The position numbers were made by a program, and so were the translations under genes. DNA of 8,527 nucleotides. It comes from Schlesneria sp. GTDB lineage: Bacteria > Planctomycetota > Planctomycetia > Planctomycetales > Planctomycetaceae. The notes beneath the pieces are model-generated. The model worked only from the letters and a program-made list of their open reading frames with translations. It ran no database searches and was not told the origin of the DNA. This document shows, piece by piece, positions 7,369 through 8,527 of the stretch (positions are counted from its first letter, which is position 1; every line of letters starts with the position of its first letter). The DNA lies in NCBI GenBank assembly GCA_025353525.1, contig JANXOO010000195.1:1-8527 (forward strand), given 5' to 3'.

Positions 7369-7740
7369 TCATCCGCTTCTTGCAAAAAATGCGCTCGCGA
7401 AGGCGTCGACCTGGTATCGGAAGGGAAACGTCCTTCCGTCCGCTTCCTGCATCAAATTTCCCGATTCGCTGGCGTCATGTGTGCTGACGGGATACCAGGC
7501 GCAATGCCCCATTTCGTGCAGGACAGTCATTTTGTCTTTCTTGTGAGGGCCGACATGGAAATCAGGCAGGCAGGGGAGGCGGACCCGACATTGATTGGCG
7601 GCCGTTCCATTCCCACCATCCGCCGATTCAATGCAAACTCATGCTCGGCCACATTGCCGCATTTCAGTGTCCTGTCGCGATACACTTTTGCGATCCTGGA
7701 GGCCGATTCATCGAATACTGATGAATAATTCGGGTGACGT
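7369..7740 (-). pseudogene. zincin-like metallopeptidase remnant (HEMGH motif), frameshifted
   Basis: A minus-strand frame open from 7638 to tandem stops TGATGA at 7371-7366 reads PDFHVGPHKKDKMTVLHEMG, then HCAWYP, STHDASESGNLMQEADG and a short tail ending AFFARSG. HEMGH (7518-7504) is the HExxH zinc/catalytic motif of zincins. A His/Asp cluster (STHDAS) and NLM follow, recalling the third ligand and Met-turn of metzincin-type enzymes. The canonical HExxHxxGxxH spacing is not kept: W replaces G and V falls at the third ligand position. In-frame stops occur upstream (7641-7639 and about 7710). Coding-like sequence upstream sits in a different frame (SVFDESASRIAKVYRDRTLK, about 7728-7630), so at least one shift is needed. 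Only 53 residues follow the sole ATG at 7530. I infer a decayed protease. A short live protein or a sequence error is possible. Confidence 0.45.
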
Positions 7741-7794
7741 GTCAAACCAGGCAAGCACGTCGCTGCCGGTTTGCAAAACGCTCAGTTCCTTCCT

Positions 7795-7798
7795 GGAG
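7795..7798 (+). promoter_or_regulatory. ribosome binding site of the DUF3303-type gene
   Basis: GGAG lies 6 nt before the ATG at 7805. It selects this start over upstream ATGs in the same frame, the first at 7595, which would add 70 codons of non-protein-like sequence. Confidence 0.7.
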
Positions 7799-7804
7799 TT
7801 TCAT

Positions 7805-8107
7805 ATGCTGTTCATGATTATCGAGCGATTCAAGGACAATGACATGGTTCCCATTTACCGCCAGGTCAGAGATGGTTCGCGAAAGCTTCCGGACGGCCTG
7901 AAATACATCGACAGTTGGATCGAACCAAACTTCAGCCGGTGTTTCCAGCTCATGGAGTGCGATGACCTTCGCCTGTTTCAGAAGTGGGTTCTTGAGTGGC
8001 GAGGGTTTGGGGTAGTGATCGAAATCGTCCCTGTGGTTGGCAGCAAGGAGACGCAAGCCGAGGTGGCGCCGTACCTCAACAGACCAACCGGGAACGATCC
8101 GACGTGA
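7805..8107 (+). CDS. small DUF3303-type protein
   Basis: A 100-residue protein beginning MLFMIIERFK. It continues through VPIYRQVRDGSRKLPDGLKY, DSWIEPNFSRCFQLMECDD, LFQKWVLEW and EIVPVVGSKE. This whole pattern and length match the small DUF3303 proteins as I know them, which are single compact alpha/beta domains of unknown function. There is no signal peptide or membrane segment, so it is probably cytosolic. It stands alone: the upstream neighbour is a broken minus-strand fragment and no gene follows within the window. Minus-strand frames over the same bases are shadows. Family membership is judged from memory of the consensus, and no reaction can be assigned. Confidence 0.85.
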   Translation: MLFMIIERFKDNDMVPIYRQVRDGSRKLPDGLKYIDSWIEPNFSRCFQLMECDDLRLFQKWVLEWRGFGVVIEIVPVVGSKETQAEVAPYLNRPTGNDPT

Positions 8108-8527
8108 TGGGAAACTCTGGCGACGCCTAACCGTTTGCTCGAGCGGCCCCAGGCTGGGGCGCGGTCCGCCCGGCTTTAACCTTTTGCCAATTAACATGAG
8201 ATCGAATCCTGACGCAAACTATTGGCCTCCGCAAGGACGCCAAAGTCTTCCGCCGCGAACTGGAATCCAGCGTCAACTCGATTGTCACGACTAAACGACT
8301 AATGCTGCGGTTCGACTTCTGTTGTTTTCCGCCGCTGGTTTAGGCCTCATTTCGGGACATGACAGGCGTCGTTTGGGTAATTGTGCCCTGCTTTTAAAGT
8401 CTCGTATCGCGTTCGGGATGCGAGCGCTTGTGAATCTGTGACGTTGCAGTCAAAATCCTGAGGCAGGTTTGGGCGAGCGGGTTTATTCTTTCATCGGAAA
8501 CGGTTTTTATGGCTGCGGGTGACTTCC
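8108..8527. other. gene-free stretch at the window end
   Basis: About 420 bp without a supported gene. It contains the palindrome cluster at 8128-8187. A plus-strand stretch (about 8210-8310, reading IGLRKDAKVFRRELESS) looks protein-like but has no start, ribosome binding site or family match. An ATG at 8509 (tcatcggaaacggttttt before it) could begin a gene running off the window, but only six codons are visible. Confidence 0.45.
8128..8187. repeat. cluster of three palindromes flanked by near-identical 11-bp direct repeats
   Basis: Three inverted repeats follow almost without gaps: GCTCGAGC (8137-8144), GCCCCAGGCTGGGGC (8146-8160, perfect around a central base) and GCGGTCCGC (8161-8169). 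TAACCGTTTGC (8128-8138) and TAACCTTTTGC (8177-8187) differ at one base and flank the cluster as direct repeats. It starts 21 nt after the DUF3303 stop. As RNA the middle palindrome would form a 6-bp GC stem with a 3-nt loop, so a terminator role is possible. A small foldback element with target duplications is another reading. Confidence 0.6.

Noticed and set aside
8125..8187. Possible integron attC site (GCCTAAC next to a foldable GC-rich core).
   Set aside because: No matching GTTRRRY end follows at a suitable distance, no second site or integrase is present, and the DUF3303 gene is not arranged as a cassette.
7742..8197. Minus-strand frame with protein-like text (AKVIALHELETPAEVWFD and on), first considered part of the zincin gene.
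   Set aside because: It is antisense to the DUF3303-type gene, whose full-length family match and ribosome binding site are far stronger; the text is a shadow.
8210..8330. Plus-strand stretch reading IGLRKDAKVFRRELESS with plausible composition.
   Set aside because: It has no start codon with a ribosome binding site, an in-frame stop just upstream and no recognisable family; too short to support.

Overview
The window most resembles a chromosomal segment from the phylum Planctomycetota. This is inferred from three gene types: a TAT-exported sugar phosphate isomerase/epimerase-like TIM barrel, a BatA-type VWA membrane protein with a C-terminal membrane anchor, and a metallo-beta-lactamase-fold hydrolase beginning with the LGTGGYHPNERRHTACL signature. 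Moderate GC, long gaps between genes and short degenerate reading frames also fit. No rRNA, tRNA, IS element, phage module, CRISPR array or secretion cluster was found.

Layout. Positions 1-884 (minus) hold the N-terminal half of a membrane histidine kinase (CHASE8-like sensor, HAMP, coiled coil), cut by the window edge at the H-box. Positions 885-1535 have no intact gene but contain a short TPR-like remnant that needs a frameshift to read through (about 1243-1438, minus). Then come two minus-strand genes: a zinc-ribbon class I methyltransferase (1536-2522) and, upstream of it, an MBL-fold hydrolase (2616-3353). They could share a transcript. A 561-bp divergent intergenic region (3354-3914) carries six tandem 15-bp repeats and a G-run/C-run inverted repeat. 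The TAT-exported TIM-barrel protein runs rightwards (3915-4859) and converges on the VWA/BatA protein (4963-7074, minus). A perfect 11-bp stem hairpin lies between their stop codons. Positions 7075-7804 hold a short, broken minus-strand zincin-like fragment with an HEMGH motif. A small DUF3303-type gene (7805-8107, plus) follows, then 420 bp without a gene that contains a compact palindrome cluster flanked by near-identical 11-bp direct repeats.

These look like independent housekeeping or accessory genes rather than one pathway, and I saw no convincing new multi-gene system. The points most worth checking are the zincin remnant, the 15-bp repeat array, the palindrome cluster near 8150 and the apparently solitary BatA gene. 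Several start sites were moved inward from the longest open frame: 884 (GTG), 3353, 3915, 7074 and 7805. They rest on Shine-Dalgarno sequences, domain boundaries or signal peptides.
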